Under the pieces are notes generated by a model. It ran no database searches. It had not been told where the DNA came from and saw nothing but the letters and a program-made list of their open reading frames with translations. Below are positions 27,010-35,846 of a DNA stretch of 64,000 bases, one piece after another; position 1 is the first letter of the stretch; each line of letters starts with the position of its first letter. Made by a program: the position numbers and the translations under genes. The DNA is from Variovorax sp. PBL-E5 (GTDB taxonomy: Bacteria > Pseudomonadota > Gammaproteobacteria > Burkholderiales > Burkholderiaceae_C), in NCBI RefSeq assembly GCF_901827185.1, contig NZ_LR594671.1, positions 3,038,001-3,102,000 on the forward strand. Direction: 5' to 3'.

Positions 27010-28277
27010 TTGAGTTCTCCCGTGCATGCGATGTCCACGCAGTCGGCGGTGCGGCGCAGCACGGTGTTGAACCGGTGCGCCGTGATGGTGTTGACCAGCT
27101 TGCCCGAGTTGGAGATCAGGTTCGTCCAGTCGTTCTCCTGCCGGATGCTGGACAGCCGCTGCAGGATATAGAAGCACACGCCCTGGAGCAGCCTGACCCC
27201 GGCCGCCTCGAGCGTGTCGATGTAGCCCAGGCGTTTGGCATCGCTGTACACGGCATGGTTGGTCGTGATGAACGCATGCATGCCCGGCGCGACCTTGCGG
27301 CCGCTGAACAGCTGCGCCATCGCCTGCATCTCGAAGATCGACAGCTGCGGCGCCGAGAACACCACGATGTTGTGCGCGCCGTCGACATACTTGCAGGCCT
27401 GGTACACGGCATCCAGATCGGCCTGCGTGACCGTGATCTCGGAGCTCGGCACGTTGCCGCCGAAGGCCGCCTCGGCGCTCGGCGCTTCGGGCGTGACGCC
27501 GACCATGTGGAACATCGCCATCGAGCCGTAGCTGGCCAGCGATGCACCCAGGTGCTTGAGCGCATCCGACGAGGGCGTTTCCCTGACGCCCTGGATCACC
27601 GGCACGGCGAAATAGTCCTGGTTCGGATGCCCGATGATCTTGCCCAGCGCGCCCCAGTCGGCCAGGTCCGTCATCTTCGCCTGCAGGTCGACCGAGAGCG
27701 TGCCGCGGCGAACCTCGTCGAGGTGGAATCCATAGGCCGGCGTGCGCCCGGTCACGGCCGCCGCGAAGCTGGCGTTGCCTGCCTCGTAGTTGGTGCGGGC
27801 GCCGAACACCGAATTCGCGTAGATCACCGTCCCCGTATCGCCCCAGGCCACGTGCTCGCCGATCTTGGGCTGGTAGACGGTCTGGTAGTTGATGCAGGTG
27901 TCGGTGGTGGCGACGCGCATGTCGCGCAGGCGCACGATGATCTCGCGCTCCTTCACCATGTCGGCCGGATCCTGGCGCAGCTCGTCGACGGTGTCGAAGT
28001 GCATGCAGCGCGCGTTGCTCGAGGTCGGCACGGCGCACCGCGCGTGGTGCTCGGACATCTCGCGCAGGTGCGCGAGGCCGCCCTCGCCCATCACCTCGAT
28101 GTCGCCCATGACGTGCGCGTTGGTGATGGGAACGAAGTGCCGCGCGCCGAAGAAGTTGCCGACCTCGATCTGGAACTGGATGGCCTTCTGCACGGCCTTG
28201 CCGCGCTCGCCGCGCAGCATGGCGAGTTCGTCGGCGTTCAACTTCATGGACCCGGTGTCCGGTGTTTCGGTGTTCAT
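27006..28277 (-). CDS. Aconitase-X large (DUF521) subunit, dehydratase
   Basis: A 423-residue catalytic subunit of the aconitase-X family, whose known members are the archaeal phosphomevalonate dehydratase and bacterial cis-3-hydroxy-L-proline dehydratases. The blocks FVPITNAHVMGD, TDTCINYQTVYQPKIGEHVAWGDTGTVIYANSVFGARTNYE and GRTPAYGFHLDEVRRG are conserved, and cysteines in TDTC, LLQGVC and near the C-terminus (ADCVDIAC) are candidates for iron-sulfur ligands. Encoded downstream of a binding-protein gene on the same strand, it probably dehydrates the imported substrate or its derivative. Start ATG 28277 has no strong ribosome-binding site; ATG 28247 is possible. Confidence 0.85.
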   Translation of the reverse strand: MNTETPDTGSMKLNADELAMLRGERGKAVQKAIQFQIEVGNFFGARHFVPITNAHVMGDIEVMGEGGLAHLREMSEHHARCAVPTSSNARCMHFDTVDELRQDPADMVKEREIIVRLRDMRVATTDTCINYQTVYQPKIGEHVAWGDTGTVIYANSVFGARTNYEAGNASFAAAVTGRTPAYGFHLDEVRRGTLSVDLQAKMTDLADWGALGKIIGHPNQDYFAVPVIQGVRETPSSDALKHLGASLASYGSMAMFHMVGVTPEAPSAEAAFGGNVPSSEITVTQADLDAVYQACKYVDGAHNIVVFSAPQLSIFEMQAMAQLFSGRKVAPGMHAFITTNHAVYSDAKRLGYIDTLEAAGVRLLQGVCFYILQRLSSIRQENDWTNLISNSGKLVNTITAHRFNTVLRRTADCVDIACTGELK

Positions 28278-28305
28278 AGCGGTGGTGAAGCGATGGCGTC
28301 GAGGT

Positions 28306-29358
28306 TTACTTGCAGTCCTTGTCGAGGTATTCGCGGATGTACCTGTCATCGACCGCCTCGGCGATCGTGGCGCGCGAGATCGGCTGCGTGATCGCCTTCG
28401 CCTCGCGCAACGCTTCGCCCGCGACGAACAGCTTCTCGGTCAGGCCGGCCGACTTGTTGGACAAGGTCCACGGCGAATCGGGCTTGAGCTGCGATTCGAT
28501 GGACGGGATCAGCAGCGTCTCGTAGGTTTCCTTGGCCGTCTTGTAGGGAATGTTGAAGGCTTCCTGCATGGTTCGGATCGCATGCTCCGGATCCTTGCGC
28601 GCCGCCTCCATCGCCAGCGCCTGCACCTTCACCAGCTTGCAGCCCACCGACGGATTCGTCTTCAGGAAATCAGGGCGTATCGCCACCGTCGTGGCGCACA
28701 CGCCGCCGTCCTTCATGAAGTCCTTGTCCCAGCTGACGATCTTGTAGCCGGCATCGCGCCACAGCAGGTTCCACGGGCCCCACATGAAGGCGGAGTCGAT
28801 CTGGCCGTTCTGCAGCGCCGTCTGCATCAGGTTCGGCGCCAGGTTCGAGGCGTGCAGCGCCGAGCGCTGCGTGCCGGCCGCACGCGCCGCGAGAACCATC
28901 GACACCTCCGAGCAGGTGGCCGTCGACGCGCCGATGTTCTTGCTCTTGGCGATGTCCTTGTAGCTCTCGATGCCGCTCGCTGGATTGACCACGTAGGCCA
29001 TCTGGCTCGACGAATCCAGCGGCACCAGCACGAACTTCAGCGGGATGCCCTGGCCCAGCATGAACAGTGTCGCAAGGCCCGTCCAGGCGACGTCGAGGCT
29101 GCCGCTCTTCATGCCCGCGATCAGCGGTGCGCCGGACTGGAACATGAAGAACTTGGGTGCGAGCCCGACCTTCTCGAACAGCTTGAGGTCGCGCGCGATG
29201 TAGGCCGGCCAGTAGTTGGAGATCGGCAAGCCGATGTTCACCGGCGTGAGTGCGCCGACCGGCGGCGCGGCGGCAGGCTGAGCCTGGACCTGTGGCATCA
29301 CCGACGCGGCGGCCAGCGCCGTGACGGCCATCAATTGGCGAACGAATCTGCTGAACAT
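28306..29358 (-). CDS. NitT/TauT-type ABC transporter substrate-binding protein
   Basis: A 350-residue periplasmic binding protein. The signal peptide is MFSRFVRQLMAVTALAAASV with cleavage near VQAQP; the mature part opens VNIGLPISNYWPAYIARDLKLFE and contains MKSGSLDVAWTGLATLFMLGQGIPLKFV. AAGGAG-like AAGGAGACAACC precedes the ATG. Its ATPase and permease partners are encoded divergently at 30283-32012, on the other side of the GntR regulator gene. Ligand unknown. Confidence 0.88.
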   Translation of the reverse strand: MFSRFVRQLMAVTALAAASVMPQVQAQPAAAPPVGALTPVNIGLPISNYWPAYIARDLKLFEKVGLAPKFFMFQSGAPLIAGMKSGSLDVAWTGLATLFMLGQGIPLKFVLVPLDSSSQMAYVVNPASGIESYKDIAKSKNIGASTATCSEVSMVLAARAAGTQRSALHASNLAPNLMQTALQNGQIDSAFMWGPWNLLWRDAGYKIVSWDKDFMKDGGVCATTVAIRPDFLKTNPSVGCKLVKVQALAMEAARKDPEHAIRTMQEAFNIPYKTAKETYETLLIPSIESQLKPDSPWTLSNKSAGLTEKLFVAGEALREAKAITQPISRATIAEAVDDRYIREYLDKDCK

Positions 29359-29408
29359 GGTTGTCTCCTTCTTTGTGTATGCCTCTGGCGGCGTTTGCAT
29401 GAATGGGG

Positions 29409-30167
29409 CTAGGACTTCCGGGCGTGCACGTCGTCGAGCGCGACGCTCAGCTGATAGACGTCGGGTCGCAGGAAGTGGGTCGTCATCTCGACCGGGTTGC
29501 CGTCGGTGTCGCGCGTGATGCGCTCCAGCACCAGCAGGAAGGTGCTTTGCGACAGCTCCAGCTTCTGGCTCAGCTCCGGCGTGGGCTGGCGGCAGCTGAC
29601 CAGGAACTCCGCGCGCGACAGCGAGATGCGCAGCTTCTTGGACAGCACGTTGTAGAGCGGCTGCGCCTCGACGTCCGACTGGCTGAGCTTGCGGCCGAGG
29701 TGATGCGGCAGATCGATGCGGGTGACCGCGTGCGGAATGCCGCCCGACACATACAGCCGCTGATAGGACAGCACCGGCTTGTCCCATGCCTGGAGCGCAT
29801 CCGGAAGGCTGGGCGAATCGACCCAGCCGAAATGAATGAGCTCGGTGTGAAGGTCTTCCCCGGCGTTGCGGAAGGTCTCCATGAAAGGCGCGAGCCGGTC
29901 GATCGAATGGACGATCTTCGGCGTCGGCCGTGCCATGAAGGTGCCTTTGCCCTGCCGGCGCGTGAGCACGCCTTCGTCCACGAGTTGCTGGACCGCCTTG
30001 CGCACCGTGGAGCGGCTGACGGAGAACACCTCGACCAGTTCGGCCTCGGTGGGCAGTTGCTGGCCCACCGCCATGTTCGCCACCAAGTGGCCGCGCAGCC
30101 GGTCGGTGACTTGCTCATAGAGAGAGCGGTCGCTTTCGCGTTCGAGGTTTTCGAGCAGGGCATTCAT
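29409..30167 (-). CDS. GntR-family (HutC-type) transcriptional regulator
   Basis: A 252-residue regulator. The GntR winged helix SLYEQVTDRLRGHLVANMAVGQQLPTEAELVEVFSVSRSTVRKAVQQLVDEGVLTRRQGKGTF fills the first 80 residues, followed by a UTRA ligand-binding domain (YQRLYVSGGIPHAVTRIDLP, EFLVSCRQPTPELSQ). The ATG at 30167 is chosen because it directly precedes the DNA-binding domain. It sits between the two arms of the island at 26569-39418 and probably represses both from the intergenic site at 30210-30233. Confidence 0.9.
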   Translation of the reverse strand: MNALLENLERESDRSLYEQVTDRLRGHLVANMAVGQQLPTEAELVEVFSVSRSTVRKAVQQLVDEGVLTRRQGKGTFMARPTPKIVHSIDRLAPFMETFRNAGEDLHTELIHFGWVDSPSLPDALQAWDKPVLSYQRLYVSGGIPHAVTRIDLPHHLGRKLSQSDVEAQPLYNVLSKKLRISLSRAEFLVSCRQPTPELSQKLELSQSTFLLVLERITRDTDGNPVEMTTHFLRPDVYQLSVALDDVHARKS

Positions 30168-30190
30168 CTGTCTGTCTTTCTCAAATCTGC

Positions 30191-30233
30191 TTGCATTGCC
30201 GAATATGTTTGCTATGATGTGCATACAATAGCA
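30191..30233 (+). promoter_or_regulatory. Sigma-70-like promoter with overlapping operator
   Basis: A TTGCAT -35 box (30191-30196) and TATGAT -10 box (30213-30218) are separated by 16 bases and point toward the ABC/CoA-transferase operon. A perfect inverted repeat TGCTAT-N12-ATAGCA (30210-30215, 30228-30233) covers the -10 box, and the spacer holds TGT-GCAT-ACA, the kind of TGT-N4-ACA core seen in HutC-type GntR operators. Occupancy by the adjacent GntR regulator would block RNA polymerase (inference). Confidence 0.5.
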
Positions 30234-30282
30234 GACAACTTAGAAGTTCGCAAGCCCAAACCCTCTGAACGGAGCAATGAAG

Positions 30283-31155
30283 ATGGAGACAGTCGAGACC
30301 CTTGCCCGCGCCCCGGACGGCCGCCCGCCTTCGGGCGGTTCCAGCATTTCCTTTCGCGGTGTGACCAAGCGCTATCCCGGCGCCAAAGGCAGCACCGGCG
30401 CCACGCTGGCGCTGGATGACTTCAACCTGGAGATCGCCAGTTCCGAGATCTTCTCCATCGTCGGTCCCACCGGCTGCGGCAAGTCGACCGCATTGAATCT
30501 GGTGGCCGGCTTCGAAGCCGTCAGCGCCGGCGGCGTCTACGCAGGCAACCACGCCGTCAGCGAGCCGGGCATGGACCGCGCGGTGGTGTTCCAGCACCCT
30601 TCCCTGTTTCCGTGGCTTAGCGTGATGGACAACGTGACGCTGGGCCTGAAGTGCCGCGGCGTCTGCGCCGCCGAACGCGAAGCCCGCGCCACGCACCTGC
30701 TGCGCGAGGTCGGCCTCAGCGGCTTCGAGCGCCACTATCCCTACCAGCTGTCCGGCGGCATGCAGCAGCGCGTGCAGATCGCGCGTGCGCTCATCAGCGA
30801 ACCCAGGGTCCTCCTGATGGACGAGCCCTTCGGCGCACTGGACTACCAGACGCGGCTGATGATGCAGCGCCTGCTGCTCGATCTGTGGAAGGTGTTCCGG
30901 CCGACCATCTTCTTCATCACGCACGACGTGGCCGAGGCGATCTACATCTCCGATCACGTCGTGGTCATGACGGGCCGGCCCGGCAAGGTGAAGGTCAAGA
31001 TCGAAGTCACCGAGCCCAAGCCGCGCAGCTACCAGTTCCTCAGCTCCCCGGAGTTCGTCGCCTTGCAGGCCAAGCTGCTCGAGGCCGTGCAGCAGGCCGC
31101 GGACGCCGTGCACGGCGCCGCCCGCAGCGCCGATCGCCGCATGGAGGTGCACTGA
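30283..31155 (+). CDS. NitT/TauT-family ABC transporter ATP-binding protein
   Basis: A 290-residue ATPase of the SsuB/TauB group with Walker [29 protein letters not shown], signature LSGGMQQR and Walker [16 protein letters not shown]. Two in-frame ATGs lie at 30277 and 30283; GGAG at 30271-30274 has proper spacing (8 bases) only for 30283. The C-terminal tail after residue 230 is longer than usual and Ala-rich. It opens the plus-strand operon controlled by the GntR regulator. Confidence 0.9.
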   Translation: METVETLARAPDGRPPSGGSSISFRGVTKRYPGAKGSTGATLALDDFNLEIASSEIFSIVGPTGCGKSTALNLVAGFEAVSAGGVYAGNHAVSEPGMDRAVVFQHPSLFPWLSVMDNVTLGLKCRGVCAAEREARATHLLREVGLSGFERHYPYQLSGGMQQRVQIARALISEPRVLLMDEPFGALDYQTRLMMQRLLLDLWKVFRPTIFFITHDVAEAIYISDHVVVMTGRPGKVKVKIEVTEPKPRSYQFLSSPEFVALQAKLLEAVQQAADAVHGAARSADRRMEVH

Positions 31156-31157
31156 TC

Positions 31158-32012
31158 ATGAGAAACACGTCCTCCGCCGTCGCGCCCAGGGCCTTGCTGC
31201 AGGCAACCGACGCGGCGCAACCTCCATCGAAGGCCTCCATGAAGCTACCTTTCGTGCCGTCCCTCACCATCTCCACGCTGGCGGTCATCGTGCTGGCGCT
31301 CGCGTGGCAGATCGTCAGCACGTCCGGCTGGATACCGCAGGGCTATCTGCCGAGTCCCGCGGAGCTGTTCCGCGAGACGGTCGTGCTGGTCAGGGAAGGC
31401 TACAAGGACGCCTCGCTGTGGCAGCACATCGAGATCAGCCTCTACCGGACGCTGGCCGGCTTCGCCCTGGGCGTGCTGTTCGGCGTGCCGCTCGGACTGC
31501 TGACGGGCTTCAGCCGCGTCGGCGGCGCGATCGCGTCGCCGATCATGGCCTTCGTGCGCCCGATCCCGCCGATCGCGTTCATTCCGATGGTCGTCCTCTA
31601 CTTCGGCCTGGGCGAAGTCGGCAAGGTGATCCTGATCTTCTGGACCTCCTTCAACTACGTGCACGTCAACGCGCATGCCGGCGCGGCCAACGTGCCCATC
31701 GCCTACCTGCGGGCCGCCAAGTCGCTCGGCCTGACGCGGTTCCAGCTGTTCACGCGCATCGTCTTCCCGGCCTCCATCCCGCAGATCTTCACCGGCCTGA
31801 AGGTGGCCATGGCGCTGAGCTGGGCGGTCGTCGTGGCGGCCGAACTGACCGGTGCCCAGTCGGGCCTGGGCTACATGATCGCCGACGCCGCGCTGACCTT
31901 CCGCATCCCCGTCGTGTTCATCGGCATCGTGCTGATCGGCGCGATCGGCCTGCTGCTGAACCTGTTCCTCAACCTGCTCGAGTCGCGCCTGGTGCACTGG
32001 CGCGGACGCTGA
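31158..32012 (+). CDS. NitT/TauT-family ABC transporter permease
   Basis: A 284-residue inner-membrane permease with helices such as LTISTLAVIVLALAWQIV and IVFIGIVLIGAIGLLLNLFL-like segments near the C-terminus, and the coupling loop AAKSLGLTRFQLFTRIVFPAS. The ATG at 31158 is 2 bases after the ATPase stop. With the ATPase and the binding protein at 28306-29358 it completes an importer. Confidence 0.9.
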   Translation: MRNTSSAVAPRALLQATDAAQPPSKASMKLPFVPSLTISTLAVIVLALAWQIVSTSGWIPQGYLPSPAELFRETVVLVREGYKDASLWQHIEISLYRTLAGFALGVLFGVPLGLLTGFSRVGGAIASPIMAFVRPIPPIAFIPMVVLYFGLGEVGKVILIFWTSFNYVHVNAHAGAANVPIAYLRAAKSLGLTRFQLFTRIVFPASIPQIFTGLKVAMALSWAVVVAAELTGAQSGLGYMIADAALTFRIPVVFIGIVLIGAIGLLLNLFLNLLESRLVHWRGR

Positions 32013-32026
32013 GCCTGGAGATTCCA

Positions 32027-32692
32027 TTGATCGACAAACTCAAGCAATCGGCGGCGGCCGCCGTCGCGACCGTGCAGAGCGGCAGCGTCATCCTCGTCGG
32101 CGGTTTCGGCGACATCGGCGTGCCGCTCGAACTGGTCGACGCGCTGGCCAGCCGCGACGTCCATGACCTGACGCTGGTGTCCAACAATGCCGGCACCGGC
32201 GACCGCGGCCTGTCGCTGCTCTTCAAGCACCGGCGCGTCAGCCGCCTGATCGCCTCCTTCCCTTCGCAGCAGGGCGCCGACCACTTCTTCGCCGCCCATG
32301 CGGAAGGCGGCGTCGAGGTCGAGCTGGTTCCGCAGGGCACGCTGGCCGAACGCCTGCGCGCCGGCGGCTCCGGCCTCGCCGGCTTCTTCACGCCCACAGG
32401 CTACGGCACCGAGCTGACGCAGGGGAAAGAAACACGCGTGATCGACGACCGCGGCTATGTGTACGAGAAGGCGATCGTCGGCGACTTCGCGCTGGTGGCC
32501 GCGCACCGTGCCGACCGCTCCGGCAACCTGCGCTATCGGCTGGCCAGCCGCAACTTCAATCCGCTGATGGCGATGGCCGCGCGCCACACCATCGCGCAGA
32601 TCCAGGAACTCGTGCCGCTGGGCGACATCGACCCGGACGACGTGCACACGCCGGGCGTGTTCGTCAACCAGATCGTGGAGACGCTGCAATGA
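32027..32692 (+). CDS. 3-oxoacid CoA-transferase subunit A
   Basis: A 221-residue subunit of a family I CoA-transferase (PcaI/ScoA type), which moves CoA from succinyl-CoA or another donor to a 3-oxo acid. The N-terminal glycine-rich block VILVGGFGDIGVPLELVDAL and the VSNNAGTGDRGLSLLF and PQGTLAERLRAGGSGLAGFFTPTGYGT stretches are family signatures. Start is a TTG at 32027 with GGAG 6 bases upstream. Its stop overlaps the subunit B ATG (ATGA). Role in this island: activating the free acid produced from the imported compound. Confidence 0.88.
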   Translation: MIDKLKQSAAAAVATVQSGSVILVGGFGDIGVPLELVDALASRDVHDLTLVSNNAGTGDRGLSLLFKHRRVSRLIASFPSQQGADHFFAAHAEGGVEVELVPQGTLAERLRAGGSGLAGFFTPTGYGTELTQGKETRVIDDRGYVYEKAIVGDFALVAAHRADRSGNLRYRLASRNFNPLMAMAARHTIAQIQELVPLGDIDPDDVHTPGVFVNQIVETLQ

Positions 32693-33336
32693 GCAGGGGC
32701 TGGAGCGACACCGAGCTCGCGCGCCGCGTGGCGGCCGAGCTGCCGGACGGCGCCTGCGTCAACCTGGGCATCGGCCTGCCGACGGCGGTCGCGGGCCACA
32801 TACCGGCCGGCGTGGACGTGCTGCTCCACAGCGAGAACGGCATCATCGGCATGGGCCCCGACCCGCTGCCGGGCCAGGCCGACCCCGACGTCGTGAACGC
32901 GGGCAAGAAGCCGGTGACGCTGGTGCGCGGCGCCGCGATCGTCCATCAGGCCGATTCCTTCTCGCTGATCCGCGGCGGTCGGCTCGACTATTCGATCCTC
33001 GGCGCCCTGCAGGTCTCGGCCGGCGGCGACCTCGCCAACTGGCGCGTGCCCGGTGCCAAGGGCGTGGGCGGCGTCGGCGGCGCCATGGACCTCGCCGTCG
33101 GTGCCAAGAAGGTGCTGGTGATGATGCGCCAGACCGGCAAGGACGGACTACCCAAGCTGGTGTCCGAATGCTCCTTCCCGCTGACCGCGCCGCGCTGCGT
33201 CAGCACCGTGTTCACCGACCTCGGTGTCATCGACTGCACGCACGAGGGCTTCGTGGTGCGCGAACTCGCGCCCGGCGTCACCGAATCCGACATGCGGGCC
33301 GCCGTGAGCGGCCCGGTCCAGATCAGGCTCCAGTAG
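32689..33336 (+). CDS. 3-oxoacid CoA-transferase subunit B
   Basis: A 215-residue catalytic subunit (PcaJ/ScoB type). The nucleophilic glutamate is E49 in the LLHSENGIIGMG motif, preceded by CVNLGIGLPTAVAGHIP; the GAKGVGGVGGAMDLAVGAKKVLVMM block is also diagnostic. It pairs with subunit A (overlapping ATGA). The substrate need not be 3-oxoadipate: no beta-ketoadipate genes are nearby. Confidence 0.9.
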   Translation: MSRGWSDTELARRVAAELPDGACVNLGIGLPTAVAGHIPAGVDVLLHSENGIIGMGPDPLPGQADPDVVNAGKKPVTLVRGAAIVHQADSFSLIRGGRLDYSILGALQVSAGGDLANWRVPGAKGVGGVGGAMDLAVGAKKVLVMMRQTGKDGLPKLVSECSFPLTAPRCVSTVFTDLGVIDCTHEGFVVRELAPGVTESDMRAAVSGPVQIRLQ

Positions 33337-33388
33337 CGCAGCGCGCGACGGATCCATTCCCTTCATCAGACCCACAAGGAGATATCCA

Positions 33389-34150
33389 GTGTCAAGGTTC
33401 AACAAGAAGATCGTCGCCATCACGGGCGGCGGCGGCGGCATGGGCGTGGAGCTCTGCGGACTCTTCCAGTCCGAGGGCGCGAGCGTCGTCGTCATGGACG
33501 CCAGCGAGGCCGCCGTGCAGGCCGGCGTGCGCGCGGTCGAGGGCCAGGCGCTCGGCGTGGTCGTCGACGTGGCCAGCGAGGCCAGCGTCGAAGAGGCATT
33601 CGCCCGCGTCGTCGAGCAATACGGCCGCATCGACGTGCTGGTCTGCGCGGCCGGCGTGCGGCCCATGGCACAGCTGCTCGACCAGGCCACCGCCGAATGG
33701 GAACGCTGCCTGCAGATCAACCTCACCGGCGTCTTCCTGTGCAACCGCATCGCGGCGCGCCACATGGTGGCGCAGGGCGGCGGCTCGATCATCAACATCG
33801 CCTCGATCAACGGCGTGCGCGCCTGCACCGGCATGGGCGCATACAACGTGTCCAAGGCCGGCGTGATCGCGCTGACCCAGACCCTGGCGTGCGAGGTGGC
33901 GCCGCAGAAGGTGCGCGTCAACGCCATCCTGCCGGCGCAGGTCGAGACGCCGATGATCAAGGAGCAGGTCGGCGAGGAACGCCGCCGGCGCGAGGAGCGC
34001 ATTCCGATGGGCCGCTACGGCAAGCCGCACGAGATCGCCAGCGCGGTGGCCTTCCTGGCCTCCGACGATTCGTCCTTCATGACCGGCCATGCGATGGCGG
34101 TCGACGGCGGCTACCTCGCGTTCGGCTTCAGGCCAGTGGTCTACGCCTGA
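33389..34150 (+). CDS. Short-chain dehydrogenase/reductase
   Basis: A 253-residue NAD(P)-dependent oxidoreductase of the classical SDR family. The dinucleotide-binding motif is TGGGGGMG (12-19), the structural CAAG is at 86-89, and the catalytic set is N111, S139, Y152 and K156 (YNVSKAG). D37 after the second strand favours NAD over NADP. Start is a GTG at 33389 with AAGGAG 7 bases upstream. In context it probably oxidises a hydroxyacyl intermediate to the oxoacyl form. Confidence 0.88.
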   Translation: MSRFNKKIVAITGGGGGMGVELCGLFQSEGASVVVMDASEAAVQAGVRAVEGQALGVVVDVASEASVEEAFARVVEQYGRIDVLVCAAGVRPMAQLLDQATAEWERCLQINLTGVFLCNRIAARHMVAQGGGSIINIASINGVRACTGMGAYNVSKAGVIALTQTLACEVAPQKVRVNAILPAQVETPMIKEQVGEERRRREERIPMGRYGKPHEIASAVAFLASDDSSFMTGHAMAVDGGYLAFGFRPVVYA

Positions 34151-34161
34151 AAGGAGACGAC

Positions 34162-34689
34162 ATGAATCTCACGTTCAAGGAAGTCGACCAGATTCTTCGC
34201 ATCATCGAGGAATTCCCCGCCGCCGAAGTCCGCTTCGAATACGGCGACCTCAAGCTGCATGTGCGCCGCGAGACCGCGCGCGAAGCGGGCAGCGCCGCGC
34301 CTGCGGGCATGGCATCGCCCGCTGCTGCGCTCGCACCCGCTGCGGCACCGGCTGCGGCCGCACCGGCGCAGCCGAAGCCCGCCGCTGCAGCGCCGGCCAA
34401 GACCAAACGACTGTCGGCACCGGAGCAGCGCGAAGGCCTGGTGCCCGTCACCGCGCCGATGATGGGCGTCTACTACGCGGCGCCCTCGCCGGACGCCGCG
34501 CCCTTCGCCTCCGTGGGCCAGAAGGTGTCGGAAAGCTCGGACCTCTGCATCATCGAAGTGATGAAGGTCATGAACACGATCAAGGCGCCGTGCGCCGGCA
34601 CCGTGGTCGAGATCGTCGCCGCCAACGCCGCGATGGTGGAGCAAGGCAGCGCGATGCTGTGGATCCGCCCCGACGCGGCCCGGAGCTGA
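34162..34689 (+). CDS. Biotin carboxyl carrier protein (AccB-like)
   Basis: A 175-residue carrier protein. The N-terminus (FKEVDQILRIIEEFPAAEVRFEYGDLKLHVRR) is AccB-like, a long Ala/Pro-rich linker covers about 40-82, and the C-terminal biotinyl domain has the acceptor lysine K135 in IEVMKVMNTI. AAGGAG precedes the ATG. It is not next to an acetyl-CoA carboxylase transferase pair but to a biotin carboxylase and an OadA/PycB-type carboxyltransferase, so it serves a dedicated second carboxylase. Confidence 0.88.
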   Translation: MNLTFKEVDQILRIIEEFPAAEVRFEYGDLKLHVRRETAREAGSAAPAGMASPAAALAPAAAPAAAAPAQPKPAAAAPAKTKRLSAPEQREGLVPVTAPMMGVYYAAPSPDAAPFASVGQKVSESSDLCIIEVMKVMNTIKAPCAGTVVEIVAANAAMVEQGSAMLWIRPDAARS

Positions 34690-34691
34690 GC

Positions 34692-35846
34692 ATGGCCGTT
34701 GTCAACCTCAAGCCCTGCGCCATCGCGGGCGTCGCCGAGTCCGACCTGGGCACGGTGCCGGACCGCACGGCCACCGACCTCGCGGTCCAGGCCTCGCTCG
34801 CGGCGCTCGACGATGCCGGATTGAAGGTCTCGCAGGTGGACGCCGTGTTCACCTGCAACCTGTCGCGCTTCTCGGCCATCCAGCTGTCGGAGCATCTGGG
34901 CATCCAGCCGCGCTACCTCGACAGCACGCTGGTCGGCGGCGCGTCCTTCGAGATGCATCTGGCCCACGCCTGCGCCGCCATCCAGGCCGGACTGTGCGAG
35001 GTCGCGCTGATCGCCTATGGCAGCGTGCAGCGTTCGAAGCGAGCGCGCAAGCTCGAAGGCTTCGTCGAGTCGGGCACCTCGGCCGCGCAATACGAGACCG
35101 TGTACGCGCCGCTCTACCCGCTGTCTTTCTACGCCATGGTGGCCCAGCGCTACATGCACGACTACGGCGCCACACCGGAGCAACTGGCGAACGTCGCCGT
35201 GTCCGCGCGCCAGTGGGCCGCGCTCAATCCGAAGGCCTTCAAGCGCGAGCCGCTGACAGTCGCGGAAGTGCTCGCCTCGCCGATGGTCAGCTCGCCGCTG
35301 CACGCACTGGACTGCTGCCTCGTCACGGATGGCGGCGGCGCGGTCATCGTCACCTCGCTGGAACGCGCGAAGACGCTGGCCAGGCGGCCGGTGCAGGTGC
35401 TCGGCTACGCGGAGACCACCACCCACGACGCGATGTCGCAGGTGCCCGATCTGCTGCACCACGGCTCCGCCGTCACCGGCGCGCGCGCGCTCGGCATGGC
35501 GGGCGTCACGACGAAGGAGATCGACGTCATCCAGATCTACGACGCGTTCACCATCAACGTGCTGGTCGGCCTGGAGAACCTCGGCTTCTGCCAGCCCGGC
35601 GAGGCCGCGGCCCTGGTGGCCGATGGATGCATCGGGCCGGGCGGCTCGCTGCCGGTCAACACGCAGGGCGGCGGCCTGTCGTACTGCCATCCGGGCATGT
35701 TCGGCATCTTCCTGCTCATCGAGGCCGTGCGCCAGCTGCGCGGCGAGTGCGGCGAGCGCCAGGTGCCGAAAGCCGAGACAGCGCTCTGCCACGCGACGGG
35801 TGGCATTTTCAGCGCGCATGCAAGCGTCGTATTGGGAGTACGTTGA
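34692..35846 (+). CDS. Thiolase-like (SCP-x/Ltp2-type) protein lacking the nucleophilic cysteine
   Basis: A 384-residue thiolase-fold protein. The region that in true thiolases contains the nucleophilic cysteine reads LVGGASFEMHLAHA (80-93), with no cysteine at the active-site position. The C-terminal block is GGGLSYCHPGMFG with C332 and H333. The gene overlaps a DUF35 zinc-ribbon gene at TGATG. Thiolase-like lipid-transfer proteins joined to DUF35 partners (Ltp2-ChsH2 in steroid side-chain degradation) act as retro-aldolases on beta-hydroxyacyl-CoA, so C-C cleavage by retro-aldol chemistry is a better guess here than classical thiolysis (inference). Confidence 0.78.
   Translation: MAVVNLKPCAIAGVAESDLGTVPDRTATDLAVQASLAALDDAGLKVSQVDAVFTCNLSRFSAIQLSEHLGIQPRYLDSTLVGGASFEMHLAHACAAIQAGLCEVALIAYGSVQRSKRARKLEGFVESGTSAAQYETVYAPLYPLSFYAMVAQRYMHDYGATPEQLANVAVSARQWAALNPKAFKREPLTVAEVLASPMVSSPLHALDCCLVTDGGGAVIVTSLERAKTLARRPVQVLGYAETTTHDAMSQVPDLLHHGSAVTGARALGMAGVTTKEIDVIQIYDAFTINVLVGLENLGFCQPGEAAALVADGCIGPGGSLPVNTQGGGLSYCHPGMFGIFLLIEAVRQLRGECGERQVPKAETALCHATGGIFSAHASVVLGVR

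Noticed and set aside
32027..33336. CoA-transferase genes as pcaIJ of the beta-ketoadipate pathway
   Set aside because: No protocatechuate or ketoadipate genes occur nearby, and the operon context (dehydratase, biotin carboxylase, DUF35 pair) points elsewhere.
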